DNA of 64,000 bases, from assembly GCF_036492425.1 (NCBI RefSeq), contig NZ_AP025292.1:1-64000 (forward strand), in the 5' to 3' direction. Each line of letters starts with the position of its first letter. Position 1 is the first letter of the stretch. The position numbers and the translations under genes are program-made. The notes below the pieces were generated by a model that was not told where the DNA came from, made no database searches, and saw only the letters and a list, made by a program, of their open reading frames with translations. Of the stretch, positions 46,209 through 55,687 are shown piece by piece. This DNA is from Persicobacter psychrovividus (GTDB lineage Bacteria > Bacteroidota > Bacteroidia > Cytophagales > Cyclobacteriaceae).

Positions 46209-46247
46209 AAAAAGCCTGACTATATCATGTATAGTCAGGCTTTTTTT
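46209..46247 (+). terminator. Terminator after the ACP gene
   Basis: AAAAGCCTGACTATA pairs with TATAGTCAGGCTTTT over a five-base loop and continues in T residues. Confidence 0.92.
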
Positions 46248-46336
46248 ATGTCAGATCAGGGATGTTTTCGCTAAAATATAGTTATCTTCTGTAAGTCGCC
46301 CTTTGTATGGTTTAGGAGGTTTTTACTTCAGCAAAG

Positions 46337-47002
46337 ATGGTGTGGGGAACTATTAATTTTACGGCAATGCAAATCGATACCTTGTACGCTTTGGCATATC
46401 CTGTTTGGGAGATGTCGATTATCGCCCAATTATGGCTGACCGCCTCCATATTTGGGGGGTTATGGTTTTTATGGTTATTTGCCCGACTGAAACCGCACGC
46501 CTGGTGGGTGGCTATTGGTGCTTCCTGTTCTTACCTGCTTTTCAATATTGTACATGGTTTTATGGTGGAGGCACTTTGGGCCGTTTTGTATTTTTTTGCG
46601 TGCATTTATGGGCAATATAGATCGATGAAGTCCCAAAAGCTCTGCGATAAATGGACTTTTCAGGAACATTGTATCTTTTTGGGTACAGGCGGTTTGGTGC
46701 TCTTAGCCCTTGTAGCACATGCCGTTGCCCAAAACCTTTCCGCCACAGGCTACCTGTCGGCATTTATTTCCCTGGTGGTTGTGGTGGCACTCGTGATGTC
46801 TGCGAGGCGAGTTTTGGGGCACTGGGTTTATTGGGTGGTTATTGGTACGCTCGGCACTACCCTGCACGCCTTTTACGGAAACTATACGATAGTATTGCTG
46901 ATGGGCGCTTTGGCAGGGCTGAGTGTTTATGGGTATTTTCAATGGATGCAGGCCTGGAAACTTGAGCAGGGCGAGGAATTGTGGGCCCGAGATCAGCTGT
47001 AA
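46337..47002 (+). CDS. PnuC-like membrane protein
   Basis: A 221-residue protein with about seven helices. The segment WWVAIGASCSYLLFNIVHGF, the YFFACIYGQYRSM stretch, and a last part WVYWVVIGTLGTTLHAFYGN then YGYFQWMQAW follow the pattern of PnuC vitamin transporters (nicotinamide mononucleotide or riboside). The match is partial and I cannot see every conserved binding residue, so the substrate is not settled. An alternative ATG is at 46367. Confidence 0.6.
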   Translation: MVWGTINFTAMQIDTLYALAYPVWEMSIIAQLWLTASIFGGLWFLWLFARLKPHAWWVAIGASCSYLLFNIVHGFMVEALWAVLYFFACIYGQYRSMKSQKLCDKWTFQEHCIFLGTGGLVLLALVAHAVAQNLSATGYLSAFISLVVVVALVMSARRVLGHWVYWVVIGTLGTTLHAFYGNYTIVLLMGALAGLSVYGYFQWMQAWKLEQGEELWARDQL

Positions 47003-47012
47003 GTTCGGTCAT

Positions 47013-47047
47013 AAAAAAAGTAACGCCCGATGATCTGAGCGTTACTT
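47013..47047 (-). terminator. Terminator after the universal stress protein gene
   Basis: On the minus strand AAGTAACGC pairs with GCGTTACTT and runs into seven T residues. It lies 120 bp behind the gene stop. Confidence 0.7.
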
Positions 47048-47165
47048 CAGCGCATGCCTGAAACTTGCCGCCCACGCCAAACTTAGCCGTGAACTTTCAG
47101 CTTAAACATGCTCTTAATCAAAAAAACATATAGAAAATTTACAAAGGAAATACTGTTCTTCTGGA

Positions 47166-48026
47166 TTAACTATGCGCAAGCACATAGGTGTTAAATAGCA
47201 TTACAGGGCATTTAGATTCTTTCACCACCTTTTCGGCGACACTTGATTTGAAAATATTCAGAATTCCGTCGTGTGCGGAGGTCAGCATGGTGATCACATC
47301 AATGTTGAACCATTCGGCAGTGTCAATAATCGATTCAGAAATATTGGAACTGATCTCTTTATGCAAGATGTAATTGTCGAGGCGGTGCCTTCTTGCAAAA
47401 AGCTCAAGATTCAGATTGATCTCATCTAATGTGCGCTCCTTGCCCTGCGAGATGTACAAAACATGCAGTACGGCATTGAATTGTGTTGCAAAATTCTTGA
47501 TCTTCTCGATGGCCACTTCATCTTCGTTGACAAAATCGGTGGTCATCAATATATTATTGATTTTGAAATCAGTGCTCTCTCCCTCTTTGGTGGTAATCAC
47601 TGGGCAGCCAGAATGGCGGATGACATAATCCGCATGATTGCCGATCAGGTATTCCGACATGTCAAGCTCGCCACTCGTTCCCATAACAATCATGTCCACA
47701 TGATTATTTCGGAAGAAGTTGTCAATCCCATGTTCAAAGGAGTCTTCAACAATACGGGTTTGAATCATCACATCGTGAATTTCCAGCGTTGAAACCCACT
47801 CTCTCATTTGTCTTCGGGTATTGGTGTCAAGGCCTTCTTCTACACCCTCTACTTCTGCATCAATATAGTCATAGCCCAAAAGGTAGCCGCTTTGGGCACG
47901 GTGCAATTGGGAGCAGTTCAGAAAAGTGATTTGCCCTTCAGCTTCACGGGCTAATTTAAGCGCCAGTTTTGCGCCTTGTGTTGCAATGGAACTAAAGTCA
48001 GTCGGGACTAGGATATGTGGTGTCAT
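47166..48026 (-). CDS. Tandem universal stress protein
   Basis: A 286-residue protein with two UspA domains. The first starts PHILVPTDFSSIATQGAKLA and has an ATP-binding-like MIVMGTSGELDMSEYLIGNH (G-2x-G-type). The second starts NNILMTTDFVNEDEVAIEKI and lacks a clear G-2x-G-9x-G motif. Usp proteins bind ATP or act as stress-linked scaffolds. It is transcribed alone and divergently from thrA. Confidence 0.9.
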   Translation of the reverse strand: MTPHILVPTDFSSIATQGAKLALKLAREAEGQITFLNCSQLHRAQSGYLLGYDYIDAEVEGVEEGLDTNTRRQMREWVSTLEIHDVMIQTRIVEDSFEHGIDNFFRNNHVDMIVMGTSGELDMSEYLIGNHADYVIRHSGCPVITTKEGESTDFKINNILMTTDFVNEDEVAIEKIKNFATQFNAVLHVLYISQGKERTLDEINLNLELFARRHRLDNYILHKEISSNISESIIDTAEWFNIDVITMLTSAHDGILNIFKSSVAEKVVKESKCPVMLFNTYVLAHS

Positions 48027-48652
48027 GTTGTGTTTGATTATTGGGTATTAGAAATGACGAAAGGGTGCTGATTCCGTCTGCGATAAAATGCAAACCTCCG
48101 ATGAACTATATGATAATTTATGTATAATTTTACACTTAAATAATAATATAAGTTTCTTTGGTTCATGATTTTTACTACTCTCTCGCAGGACCGAAAGTTA
48201 CATGTATCCTCATTTTATTTTAACGTACAATTTAGCGTCTTTTTTACAAATTTGACCCATTAAATCGCTTGATAATTAATGAGTTGATACTCCTTTTGTC
48301 ATTATTATATCTAAAAAGTGTGCATTAGGTGATAAACATTACATTAAAATTAGGAGGAATTGAGGCCTTTTATTGATGATCAATTTGGTCATAGGATCAG
48401 TGACCGAATAAATAGGTTGAGTTGCAGTCTTTTACCCAATATTCTTTTGAAGGGGTGTGTGCAGAAGTGAAAATTTATAGGAAAAATGCCTTTTCAATGA
48501 ATTACTTCTATTTTGTTGTGTATATTGGTCGGGATATAATTTCAGGCTCTTTACTTGTCAATCTCTTATTTTCAATAAGCTTTTGTTGTATATAGTGTAT
48601 TCATTAGAGCCTTTTTTTGATAATTTTTTATTTTAAATAGCTTTTGGGATCT
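48027..48652. other. Long gene-free region upstream of thrA
   Basis: About 625 bp between divergent genes. It is AT-rich and ends in a promoter candidate. I see no threonine- or isoleucine-rich leader peptide, no attenuator hairpin followed by T residues, and no ORF. An isolated AGGAGGAATT at 48352 is followed only by a ten-codon frame. Confidence 0.5.
48616..48646 (+). promoter_or_regulatory. Promoter candidate for thrA
   Basis: TTTG at 48616-48619 and TAGCTTTTG at 48638-48646 (one T more than TAnnTTTG) are 18 bp apart. The ATG is 6 bases downstream, so the transcript could be almost leaderless. Confidence 0.5.
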
Positions 48653-51106
48653 ATGAAAGTCTTGAAGTTTGGAGGAACCTCCGTAGGATCGGCAGAAAGT
48701 TTGGCCCAAGTAGTGGGAATCTTGAAAGACAATCAGGAGAAAGGTACTCCTGTGGCAGTGGTAAACTCTGCCTTGTCGGGAATCACGAATTTATTGGTGG
48801 AAGCAGGGCAGTTGGCTTCTGCAGGTGATGAGCAGTACAAAACCGTACTGAGCACCATTGAACGTCGCCATATTCAGATGATTGAAGAAACGATGGCTAC
48901 GGCGACGCAGGCGCAGGTTCTTGAAAAAATTGGGGCTTATCTTCAGCAACTCAGAGATATCCTTCATGGGGTGTTTTTAATCCGTGAACTTTCCAAAAGA
49001 ACAGGCGATGTTGTGCTGAGCTTCGGCGAGCGCATGGCCAGTTACTTACTCAGTACTTATGCCAACCAGCACGGCTTGGCCACCGAGGTGCTTGATGCCC
49101 GAAAGATTATTGTAACTGATGCCAATTTTGGGAATGCCCGAGTGTTCTTCGATAAAACGAACAAGAACATTGTCAATCATTTTGCATCAAGCAGTAAAAT
49201 TCAGATCATCACGGGCTTTATCGCCGCTACGGAAGAGGGCGTAACCTCTACCCTTGGGCGCGGAGGTTCAGATTATACCGCGGCCATTTTTGGCTCAGCG
49301 CTTAATGCCGAAAAGATTGAAATCTGGACGGATGTTGACGGGGTAATGACCACCGACCCACGGCAGGTAAAAAAGACCTATTCCCTCGCTTCGCTTTCTT
49401 ATGCTGAAGCCATGGAAATGTCGCACTTCGGAGCCAAGGTGATTTACCCGCCGACCATCGCTCCTGCCATGATCAAAAATATTCCTATCAGTATTCGGAA
49501 CACTTTCAACCCCGAATTTGAAGGAACCCTGATTTCTTCACAATCCTCGAATTGGGATTTTGATGTCAAGGGGATCTCTTCCATCAGTGAGGTTTCTCTG
49601 GTCAACTTTCAGGGCAGTGGAATTATGGGGGTACCGAATGTGCCTTACCGCCTGTTCAATGCCCTTTCTGAAGCCGAAATCAATGTCATATTCATCACGC
49701 AGGCCTCTTCTGAACGGTCGATTTCTTTTGCCATCTCTCCTGAAGATGCACAGCGCACCAAACAGGTATTGGAGGCAGAATTCAGCCCTGAGTTGTCTTT
49801 GCACAAAGTAGATGCGATTGAGATTCGTCATGACCTCTCGGTCGTTGCCACCATCGGAGAGAACATGCGCCACCAGCCAGGGGTTGCTGCAAAACTTTTT
49901 GGGGCACTGGGCCGAAATGGTATCAATGTGGTGTCGATTGCACAGGGAACATCAGAGCTGAACATTTCCGTAGTCGTTGAGAAAAAAGACCTCGGCAAAA
50001 CACTGAACTGTCTGCATGATATTTATTTCCTTTCTGATGAAACCCGCCTGAATATCTTTATCGCGGGTGTGGGGCTGATTGGCTCTACCCTATTGGCGCA
50101 GATGAAGGCACAGTACGAAAACTTGCTCAAAGAGCACCTTAAAATAAACATTGTCGGGATTGCCAACAGTAAGCAATTCTATTTCGATTCTGAAGGCATT
50201 GACCTTGATAACTGGAAAGCATTACTGCTGGAAAAAGGAACCAAGGGAAATATCGACGGTTTTGTAGATCAGATGGTTGATTTGAACCTCTCCAACGCTG
50301 TATTTGTCGATAATACCTCAAGTCAGTTGGTGGTAGAGAACTATCAGCGGATTCTTAACAACTCGATCTCGATTACCACCCCGAACAAATTGGCAAGTTC
50401 GGGCGATTTCATGAAACTGCAGGAAATCAAGCAGACAGCCATGCGTCGTGGGGTGAAATTCTTCTATGAAACTTCCGTAGGGGCAGGCTTGCCTGTGATC
50501 ACGACTTTGAATGACTTGCTGAACTCTGGAGACAAAATTCAGCGGATTGAAGGCGTGCTCTCGGGGACCTTGTCTTATATTTTCAACTCCTTTAAGGTCG
50601 GAACCTCTTTCAGCGAAATTGTGAAGCAAGCGCAGGCCGCAGGTTTTACAGAGCCTGACCCTCGTGACGACCTCAACGGAATGGATGTTCGCCGTAAAAT
50701 TCTGATCCTGTCGCGTGAGGCGGGTTATCAGATGGACATTTCCGATGTAGCCATTGAGGGCATCCTGCCAGATTCCTGTATGCAGGCACCTACGGTGGAT
50801 GATTTCTTCACCGAGCTGGGCAAGCATGACCACCATTTTGAAAATATCCTGAAAGAGGCCGAAGCCGACGGTAAAGTGTTGCGCTTTATTGCCTGTATGG
50901 AAAAAGGGAAAGCCACCGTTTCTTTGAAGGCGGTAGGTCCTGAGCACCCATTCTTCAGCCTTTCAGGCAGCGATAATATTATCTCTTTCACGACCTCGCG
51001 CTATTTGGAGCGCCCATTGGTAGTCAAAGGACCTGGCGCTGGTGCAGAGGTAACCGCTGCAGGTGTATTTGCTGAAGTCATCCGAATCTTTAATCACTTG
51101 TCTTAA
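48653..51106 (+). CDS. thrA: Bifunctional aspartate kinase/homoserine dehydrogenase
   Basis: An 817-residue fusion. The kinase part starts KVLKFGGTSVGSAES and includes GRGGSDYTAAIFGSAL. Two ACT-type regulatory segments follow (about 310-460), where threonine usually inhibits. The dehydrogenase part has the Rossmann motif IAGVGLIGSTLLAQM near residue 465 and ends AGAEVTAAGVFAEVIRI. It catalyses the first and third steps of threonine synthesis. An in-frame TTG at 48644 belongs to the promoter element, so ATG 48653 is used. thrB and thrC follow. Confidence 0.96.
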   Translation: MKVLKFGGTSVGSAESLAQVVGILKDNQEKGTPVAVVNSALSGITNLLVEAGQLASAGDEQYKTVLSTIERRHIQMIEETMATATQAQVLEKIGAYLQQLRDILHGVFLIRELSKRTGDVVLSFGERMASYLLSTYANQHGLATEVLDARKIIVTDANFGNARVFFDKTNKNIVNHFASSSKIQIITGFIAATEEGVTSTLGRGGSDYTAAIFGSALNAEKIEIWTDVDGVMTTDPRQVKKTYSLASLSYAEAMEMSHFGAKVIYPPTIAPAMIKNIPISIRNTFNPEFEGTLISSQSSNWDFDVKGISSISEVSLVNFQGSGIMGVPNVPYRLFNALSEAEINVIFITQASSERSISFAISPEDAQRTKQVLEAEFSPELSLHKVDAIEIRHDLSVVATIGENMRHQPGVAAKLFGALGRNGINVVSIAQGTSELNISVVVEKKDLGKTLNCLHDIYFLSDETRLNIFIAGVGLIGSTLLAQMKAQYENLLKEHLKINIVGIANSKQFYFDSEGIDLDNWKALLLEKGTKGNIDGFVDQMVDLNLSNAVFVDNTSSQLVVENYQRILNNSISITTPNKLASSGDFMKLQEIKQTAMRRGVKFFYETSVGAGLPVITTLNDLLNSGDKIQRIEGVLSGTLSYIFNSFKVGTSFSEIVKQAQAAGFTEPDPRDDLNGMDVRRKILILSREAGYQMDISDVAIEGILPDSCMQAPTVDDFFTELGKHDHHFENILKEAEADGKVLRFIACMEKGKATVSLKAVGPEHPFFSLSGSDNIISFTTSRYLERPLVVKGPGAGAEVTAAGVFAEVIRIFNHLS

Positions 51107-51130
51107 ACGAACAAGAAATATTGAAAAGAG

Positions 51131-51160
51131 GAGGAAATTGAACAGTTTCCTCTTTTTTTT
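51131..51160 (+). terminator. Hairpin terminator between thrA and thrB
   Basis: GAGGAAATTG pairs with CAGTTTCCTC (one G-T pair) and is followed by nine T residues. It lies inside the thr cluster, so it may reduce thrB and thrC expression relative to thrA. Confidence 0.75.
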
Positions 51161-51244
51161 TGTCCAAAATCTTTTCGTCCTTTAAAGGGATGACGCCCAC
51201 CATTAAGGTGCTATCAATCAAACGCTACCAAACAAATATTACCT

Positions 51245-52201
51245 ATGGATAAACCAAACGCTATCACTGTATTTGCCCCCGCCACCGTGGCCAATGTTAC
51301 CTGTGGTTTTGATGTGATGGGATTTGCCATTGACGCTCCAGGAGATACCCTCGAGCTTAAACTGACGGATTCCAAAGAGGTCCGTATTGTTGAAATTACG
51401 GGTGATGAAGGCCGTTTGCCTTTAGAAACCGAACGCAATACAGCAGGTGTGGCTGTGCAAATGTACCTGGAGCATTTGGGCATCCGTCAGGGAGTTGATA
51501 TTCGCTTGCACAAACAGATGCCGCTCGGAAGTGGCTTAGGCTCCTCGGCCGCAAGTGCCGTGGGTGGTGTTTATGCAATAAATAAACTGATGGGCGAACC
51601 CCTGAAGGTGGAAGAGCTACTGCCTTTTGCACTCGAAGGCGAGCGTGCCGCTTGCGGATTTGCCCACGCCGACAATGCCGCAGCCTCTTTAATGGGGGGC
51701 TTCATTTTGGTCAGAAGTTACGCCCCGCTTGATGTGGTTCGTATTCCTGTTCCGGAAAACCTTTACATTACAGTAATTCACCCTGATGTGGAAGTACCCA
51801 CCAAACAGGCACGCCGACTGCTGAAGGAGCAGGTGCCTTTGCGTGATGCCGTTACCCAATGGGGGAATGTCGGTGGACTGATCGCCGGGCTGATGAGCAA
51901 CGATTATGGCCTCATTGGAAGATCAATGCAGGATGTGATCGTGGAGCCATTACGCTCTACATTGATTCCTGGTTTTGAACAGGTGCGTACAGCCGCTATG
52001 GCAGCAGGCGCCCTGGGCTTCGGGATCTCTGGTTCGGGACCCTCACAATTTACTTTTTCTGAAGGAAAAGCAACCGCAGATCAGGTAGCCGCCGCTATGG
52101 AAAAAGAAATTCAGGCACTGGGTTTTACCTATCAGGTATATGTGTCGAAAGTCAATGCGCAGGGGCCTGTTATTCTGCCTGAAGAAGTCCGCCTGACATA
52201 A
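51245..52201 (+). CDS. thrB: Homoserine kinase
   Basis: A 318-residue GHMP kinase. The ATP-binding motif PLGSGLGSSAASAVGG is at about residues 94-109, and the N-terminal VFAPATVANVTCGFDVMGFA is typical. The last conserved motif is GFGISGSGPSQFTF. It phosphorylates homoserine to O-phosphohomoserine for ThrC. It lies 138 bp behind thrA. Confidence 0.96.
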   Translation: MDKPNAITVFAPATVANVTCGFDVMGFAIDAPGDTLELKLTDSKEVRIVEITGDEGRLPLETERNTAGVAVQMYLEHLGIRQGVDIRLHKQMPLGSGLGSSAASAVGGVYAINKLMGEPLKVEELLPFALEGERAACGFAHADNAAASLMGGFILVRSYAPLDVVRIPVPENLYITVIHPDVEVPTKQARRLLKEQVPLRDAVTQWGNVGGLIAGLMSNDYGLIGRSMQDVIVEPLRSTLIPGFEQVRTAAMAAGALGFGISGSGPSQFTFSEGKATADQVAAAMEKEIQALGFTYQVYVSKVNAQGPVILPEEVRLT

Positions 52202-52258
52202 CAGCGGTACTTTTAACAGTCCTGCCCTCTTGTCCTCAACATTCAAAAATCATTCACC

Positions 52259-53551
52259 ATGAAACTTTACAGCACCAAAAATAACCAACATCAAGTCAAT
52301 TTTGAACAGGCACTTTTCAAGGGGCTTCCGCCAGACAATGGTTTATATATGCCTTCGGAAATTCCACAGCTGCCAGCAACATTCTTTGCGCAACTGCCAG
52401 AGCTGACCTTGCCTCAGATCGCATTTGAAGTCAGTAAGGCATTTCTTGCTGATGAAATCCCCGAGCAAGTACTCGAAGAAATTTGTAATGATGCGTTTAA
52501 TTTCGACGTGCCCGTGGTAAAGGTGGAGGAGCAGATTCATGCACTTGAGTTGTTCCATGGCCCTACTTATGCTTTCAAAGATTTTGGTGCCCGCTTCATG
52601 GCTCGGGCAATGGGTTATTTTCTGAAAAAAAGCGGCGAGCAAATCCACATTTTAGTGGCGACTTCGGGAGATACAGGAAGTGCGGTTGCTCATGGTTTTC
52701 TTGGTGTGGAAAATATCAAGGTCAGTATTTTATACCCAAGTGGTAAAGTGAGCCCATTGCAGGAAAAGCAGTTGACCACCGCTGGGCAGAATATTACTGC
52801 CCTGGAAGTGGAAGGTACTTTTGATGACTGCCAGCGCATGGTGAAGGCGGCTTTTTTGGATCAGGAATTATCGGAAAAATGTGGACTGAGCAGCGCGAAC
52901 TCCATCAATATCGCCCGCCTGATTCCACAATCTTTGTATTACTTCTGGGCATATGGTCAGTTGCAGAAAGAAGGCAAGCCATTGAATGTTTGTGTTCCTT
53001 CGGGTAACTTTGGAAACCTGACAGGCGGCTTGTTTGCGCAGAAAATGGGCTTGCCAATCAAGCATTTTATTGCTGCAACCAACCTGAATGATATTGTTCC
53101 GCAGTACCTGAAATCTGGGAATTATCAGCCTCGCCCTTCCATAGCAACAATATCAAATGCCATGGATGTGGGAGCGCCAAGTAATTTTCAGCGCATGGAA
53201 GCCCTGTTCAATAAAGACTGGAAGGCCATGACCTCCGCTGTGTCGGGCTATGCTTTTGATGATGACGCCACACGGCAGGCGATGGTCGAGGTGCTGAAGC
53301 ACCAAAAATACCAGCTCGATCCGCATGGGGCCGTAGGTTATCTGGCCCTGGCCGACTATCTGAGTGATCGACCAGATGAAATTGGTGTTTTCCTTGAAAC
53401 TGCCCACCCTGCTAAATTTCATGAGGTGGTTACCGCCACTGTGGGGAAACAGCCCGAAATTCCCACTCCTTTATTGCAAATATTGGACAAGGAAAAGCAC
53501 AGCCTGAAGATTCCTGCGGAAACGGAAGCCCTGAAGAAATACCTACAGTAA
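52259..53551 (+). CDS. thrC: Threonine synthase
   Basis: A 430-residue PLP enzyme. The Lys that binds PLP is in HGPTYAFKDFGARFMAR near residue 107. VATSGDTGSAVAHGF and CVPSGNFGNLTGG are further family motifs. It converts O-phosphohomoserine to threonine. It starts 57 bp behind thrB and completes the thrABC cluster. Confidence 0.96.
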   Translation: MKLYSTKNNQHQVNFEQALFKGLPPDNGLYMPSEIPQLPATFFAQLPELTLPQIAFEVSKAFLADEIPEQVLEEICNDAFNFDVPVVKVEEQIHALELFHGPTYAFKDFGARFMARAMGYFLKKSGEQIHILVATSGDTGSAVAHGFLGVENIKVSILYPSGKVSPLQEKQLTTAGQNITALEVEGTFDDCQRMVKAAFLDQELSEKCGLSSANSINIARLIPQSLYYFWAYGQLQKEGKPLNVCVPSGNFGNLTGGLFAQKMGLPIKHFIAATNLNDIVPQYLKSGNYQPRPSIATISNAMDVGAPSNFQRMEALFNKDWKAMTSAVSGYAFDDDATRQAMVEVLKHQKYQLDPHGAVGYLALADYLSDRPDEIGVFLETAHPAKFHEVVTATVGKQPEIPTPLLQILDKEKHSLKIPAETEALKKYLQ

Positions 53552-53652
53552 ATCCGAAAGCGGTTTATAATAATATTTTTGGTGAAAATACATACAAAAT
53601 AAAGGCGAAAACTTCGAACTACGATTGAATTATTCTATTATTGCTATCAACG

Positions 53653-54372
53653 ATGGAAAAATTCAGCATTTTTAAAGTTTTTGTTTTTCTTTGTTTGGCA
53701 GGAATTTGTTTTGCCTGTGAGCAAAATTCAACCCAAATCGTGGGAAAGCAAGCTGAATTGCTTCAGGAATTGCCCCCTTTTTGTAAATTATCAGTTGATG
53801 GAAATTTTGCCGTAGAACTGCAGCCTGCCAATGCCCCTTCTGCCCATTTTATAGGAGCACAGGAGGCCATTGATTCCCTGCAGATCGATTGGCGAGGAGA
53901 TTCCCTGCTGATTTATTTTCCGCCAACTTACCACCCTTTGTTTCCTGTGAAGGTGTGCCTGGACTATCAATCCATTAATGGTATTGTACTGAAAGGAAAA
54001 GCCAGTTTGGAGAGCCCCCAGCCATTGATCTTTCGTCAGCTTGCCGTTACCCTTACAGGTTGGGGAAGCCTGGATTTGGTCCTGGATGCCCTCAGGCTTT
54101 CCGTAGAAATGCAGGGGGCTGGAGATGTATTGCTGGAAGGTCGTGCCAGGCATTTCTCTGCAGAGATGAACGGTGCAGGAAGCTTGAAGGCAACAAAGCT
54201 GGAAGTGAACAACGGCAGGGTTAGCGTGAATGGTATTGGTGGGGCAATGCTGAGTGTGACAGACAGCCTGCAGGCAGAGGTGAATGGTATTGGTGGAATT
54301 TTGTGTAAACAAAGACCCAAAATGCTTCGGCGGAAAGTGCTCGGAGCAGGAAAAATAGAAATTAAGGAATAA
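53653..54372 (+). CDS. DUF2807 (GIN-domain) lipoprotein
   Basis: About 239 residues. The signal sequence ends in a lipobox-like LAGICFAC, suggesting a lipoprotein. The rest is a beta-helix-like repeat region (for example LSVEMQGAGDVLLEGRARHF, then FSAEMNGAGSLKATKLEVNN), the hallmark of head-GIN/DUF2807 proteins. Family members are envelope proteins of unknown role. An upstream in-frame ATG-like start at 53641 adds four residues. Confidence 0.78.
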   Translation: MEKFSIFKVFVFLCLAGICFACEQNSTQIVGKQAELLQELPPFCKLSVDGNFAVELQPANAPSAHFIGAQEAIDSLQIDWRGDSLLIYFPPTYHPLFPVKVCLDYQSINGIVLKGKASLESPQPLIFRQLAVTLTGWGSLDLVLDALRLSVEMQGAGDVLLEGRARHFSAEMNGAGSLKATKLEVNNGRVSVNGIGGAMLSVTDSLQAEVNGIGGILCKQRPKMLRRKVLGAGKIEIKE

Positions 54373-54528
54373 GAGGGTGTTTAAATTTGATGACGAAAAT
54401 TTAAAATATTGCTGAATTGATGAAAGGTTATTTTTGAGCGAATAGCATCGCTTTCATTGAAAAATAATTCAAAATCAATTCCAATATTCTGAACTTGCAG
54501 TAGGCAAGTTAATTTTTAAACACGCGCT
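54373..54528 (+). repeat. Dispersed intergenic repeat, copy B
   Basis: About 156 bp, bounded by GGTGTTTAAATTT and TTTTTAAACACGCGCT, so the ends are roughly inverted. It matches copy A (21421-21577) on the other strand and copy C (40791-40924) on the same strand. It lies directly upstream of pheA, so it could supply a promoter or leader. Confidence 0.7.
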
Positions 54529-54560
54529 AAAACGATTGAGAAAGATCGATAAATAAAGCA

Positions 54561-55631
54561 ATGGAAAATTTAGATGATTTACGAAAGAAAATAGACAACA
54601 TCGATGAAGAGATGTTAGCGCTGCTGAATAGCCGCATGGAGGTTGTGAAGCAAGTTGGGGAGCTTAAAGCAGCACAGAAAACGGTGATTTATCGCCCTGA
54701 ACGCGAAAAGTCTATCATTGATCGGCTGGCACGTAAAAGTACGGGTGCCTTTAACCGTGATGCTATTGAAGCAGTTTTTCATCAGATTTTTGCCATTAGC
54801 CGAAATCTTGAGCTGCCCGAGCGCATTGCTTTTCTTGGCCCACAAAATTCTTTTACCCACCAGGCGGCAGAAAGCCGTTTTGGAGCTCTTTCTGAGTACC
54901 TCGCCCTGAGTACTATCGGGAAAGTGTTTGAAGCGGTATCTACAGGAAAAGTACGTTTTGGGGTTGTACCTATTGAGAATAATCAGGAAGGTGTTGTTGC
55001 CGATACCATTGATCTGCTCGGCAAGCACGATTTAAATATAGTGGCTGAGGTGGCGATGCCAATTCATTTTGCTTTTGGGAGTCAGGCAAATTCTGTAAGG
55101 GAAATCAAACGGGTTTATTCTCGCGATATTGCCTTCCGTCAGTGTAAACATTTTTTGGAGGAGTACTTTCCAGAAAAAAGTGTGGAGCTGATTCCTGTGA
55201 ACTCGACCTCCAAGGCGGTGCGCATGGCTTCAGAAGACCCTAATGCCGCGGCACTTTGTTCGCATATCGCCGCCCGTGAGGGGAACCTGCCTATTCTTTA
55301 TGATAATGTGGAGGATTCTGAAGATAATTTCACCCGTTTCCTGATTTTGGGTAAAGACATTCTCAATAAGCAGAGCGGAAAAGACAAAACCACCATTTTG
55401 GCAAAAATTGGGCACAACCCTGGCGCCTTGGTGAACATGCTTCAGGAGTTCTATCAGGCAGGTATTAACCTGACCAAAATTGAAAGCCGTCCCGCCAAAG
55501 AAGGAAAGAATTTCAAATATTGGTTCTTTATTGATTTTGAAGGACATGCAGAAGACGAAGCCGTTAAAGCTGTGATGATGATCAACAGAGATAAGATCAA
55601 ATTCTTGGGCAGCTATGTCAAGATGTGCTAA
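54561..55631 (+). CDS. pheA: Fused chorismate mutase/prephenate dehydratase
   Basis: A 356-residue protein in three parts. An AroQ-type chorismate mutase (LDDLRKKIDNIDEEMLALLN) comes first. The prephenate dehydratase (IAFLGPQNSFTHQAAESRFG, then GVVPIENNQEGVVADTIDLL) follows. A C-terminal ACT domain (IGHNPGALVNMLQEFYQAGI with LTKIESRPAKE) is the usual Phe-sensing site. It makes phenylpyruvate from chorismate. Its terminator is the landing site of a group II intron. Confidence 0.95.
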   Translation: MENLDDLRKKIDNIDEEMLALLNSRMEVVKQVGELKAAQKTVIYRPEREKSIIDRLARKSTGAFNRDAIEAVFHQIFAISRNLELPERIAFLGPQNSFTHQAAESRFGALSEYLALSTIGKVFEAVSTGKVRFGVVPIENNQEGVVADTIDLLGKHDLNIVAEVAMPIHFAFGSQANSVREIKRVYSRDIAFRQCKHFLEEYFPEKSVELIPVNSTSKAVRMASEDPNAAALCSHIAAREGNLPILYDNVEDSEDNFTRFLILGKDILNKQSGKDKTTILAKIGHNPGALVNMLQEFYQAGINLTKIESRPAKEGKNFKYWFFIDFEGHAEDEAVKAVMMINRDKIKFLGSYVKMC

Positions 55632-55654
55632 TCAAAATACATAAAACATTACGG

Positions 55655-55687
55655 AAGGGACATTGTACGCAATGTCCTTTTTTTTAT
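55655..55687 (+). terminator. pheA terminator (group II intron target)
   Basis: GGACATTG pairs with CAATGTCC over a four-base loop, followed by eight T residues and AT. The intron begins at the next base, as is usual for group IIC introns. Confidence 0.88.

Noticed and set aside
48027-48652. A threonine attenuator or riboswitch before thrA
   Set aside because: I see no Thr/Ile-rich leader peptide, no terminator hairpin with T-run, and no recognisable aptamer.
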